The notes beneath the pieces were generated by a model. It searched no databases and was not told the origin of the DNA. It saw only the letters and a program-made list of their open reading frames with translations. A program made the translations under genes and the position numbers. Positions 5,459-5,999 of a stretch of 5,999 nucleotides of DNA are shown here, one piece after another. Source of the DNA: Gammaproteobacteria bacterium (GTDB lineage: Bacteria > Pseudomonadota > Gammaproteobacteria > Xanthomonadales > Xanthomonadaceae); contig JANYBA010000246.1 in the NCBI GenBank assembly GCA_025360985.1, positions 1-5,999 of the forward strand, in the 5' to 3' direction. Numbering within the stretch: the first letter of the stretch is position 1; each line of letters begins with the position of its first letter.

Positions 5459-5999
5459 AATCCGACTCCAGCCACGATCTGTTTGTCCGCGCGCAAGCCT
5501 TGATGCCGGGCGGGGTGAATTCGCCGGTGCGGGCCTTCAAGTCGGTCGGCGGCGAGCCCTTCTTCGCGGCGCGCGCCGAGGGCGCTTACCTGATCGACGT
5601 CGATGGCAATCGTTACGTCGACTACATCGGCAGTTGGGGCCCGATGATCGCCGGCCACGCCCATCCGCAAGTGCTCGCGGCGGTGGCGAGGGTGATGCGC
5701 GACGGCCTGAGCTTCGGCGTGCCGAACGCGCTCGAGGTGACGATGGCCGAGACCATCACCCGCCTGGTGCCGAGTTGCGAGATGGTGCGCATGGTCAACT
5801 CCGGCACCGAAGCGACGCTGTCGGCGATCCGCCTGGCGCGCGGCGCCACGGGTCGCAACAAGATCGTGAAGTTCGAGGGCTGCTACCACGGCCACGGCGA
5901 TTCCTTCCTGGTCAAGGCCGGCTCGGGCATGCTCACGCTCGGCGTGCCGACGTCGCCAGGCGTGCCCAAGGCCTTGGCCGACCTGACGCTGACCTTGCC
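5455..5999 (+). CDS. hemL: Glutamate-1-semialdehyde 2,1-aminomutase, N-terminal 181 codons (cut by the window edge)
   Basis: This PLP enzyme converts glutamate-1-semialdehyde to 5-aminolevulinate, the last step of the C5 route to haem precursors. Visible hallmarks are the N-terminal [17 protein letters not shown] (17-33), [16 protein letters not shown] (56-71), [15 protein letters not shown] (115-129, PLP-phosphate contact loop SGTEA) and [12 protein letters not shown] (139-150, with the PLP-stacking Tyr144), followed by [11 protein letters not shown]. The family is about 425-430 residues and the Schiff-base lysine lies near residue 265, so it is outside the window. The ATG at 5455 overlaps the thiE stop by four bases, with a GAGA at 5444-5447 as a plausible ribosome binding site, suggesting translational coupling with thiE. 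No frameshift or stop interrupts the part that is visible. Confidence 0.96.
   Translation, partial: MKSDSSHDLFVRAQALMPGGVNSPVRAFKSVGGEPFFAARAEGAYLIDVDGNRYVDYIGSWGPMIAGHAHPQVLAAVARVMRDGLSFGVPNALEVTMAETITRLVPSCEMVRMVNSGTEATLSAIRLARGATGRNKIVKFEGCYHGHGDSFLVKAGSGMLTLGVPTSPGVPKALADLTLTL

Noticed and set aside
1..5999. A previously undescribed multi-gene system, mobile element or CRISPR array
   Set aside because: Every gene belongs to a recognisable family, and I see no direct repeats, transposase, integrase, att-like repeats or array structure. The DUF192-SirB1 pair is the only unit of unknown function and is not enough to claim a new system.

Overview
The window looks like a high-GC gammaproteobacterial chromosome, most likely from the Xanthomonadales (Lysobacter/Xanthomonas/Rhodanobacter relatives). 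That placement is an inference. It rests on the GC-rich coding style, a long TonB-dependent receptor of the type abundant in that order, and a rubredoxin - thiE - hemL neighbourhood that I recall from xanthomonads. A homology search would settle it.

Left part, minus strand: a 959-residue TonB-dependent outer-membrane receptor (223-3102) has its own signal peptide, a clear ribosome binding site and a strong intrinsic terminator (171-199). About 30 bases past that terminator, still on the minus strand, is a near-consensus sigma70 promoter (140-113) with a GC-rich discriminator. It is followed by a boxB-like hairpin, a boxA (52-41) and a boxC-like element (24-16). This is the layout of a ribosomal RNA operon leader, so a 16S rRNA gene should start just off the left edge.

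Middle, plus strand: diverging from the receptor across a 127-base gap are a DUF192 lipoprotein (3230-3697) and, 38 bases later, a SirB1-family protein with a transglutaminase-like fold and TPRs (3736-4575). These two probably share a transcript. The SirB1 gene runs tail to tail into a minus-strand rubredoxin gene (4576-4758) with no base between them: the palindrome TGATCA supplies both stop codons.

Right part: across a 61-base gap from the rubredoxin start, thiE (4820-5458, thiamine phosphate synthase) reads rightward. It overlaps hemL (5455 onward, glutamate-1-semialdehyde aminomutase) by the four bases ATGA. hemL runs off the right edge after 181 codons.

Functionally this is mostly housekeeping (rRNA transcription, thiamine, haem precursor, electron transfer) next to one nutrient-uptake receptor. 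I see no mobile element, CRISPR array, tRNA, defence island or evidence of a new multi-gene system. The points worth a second look are the rRNA leader, the shared stop palindrome, the cysteine pairs of the receptor and the cysteine-free SirB1 protein.
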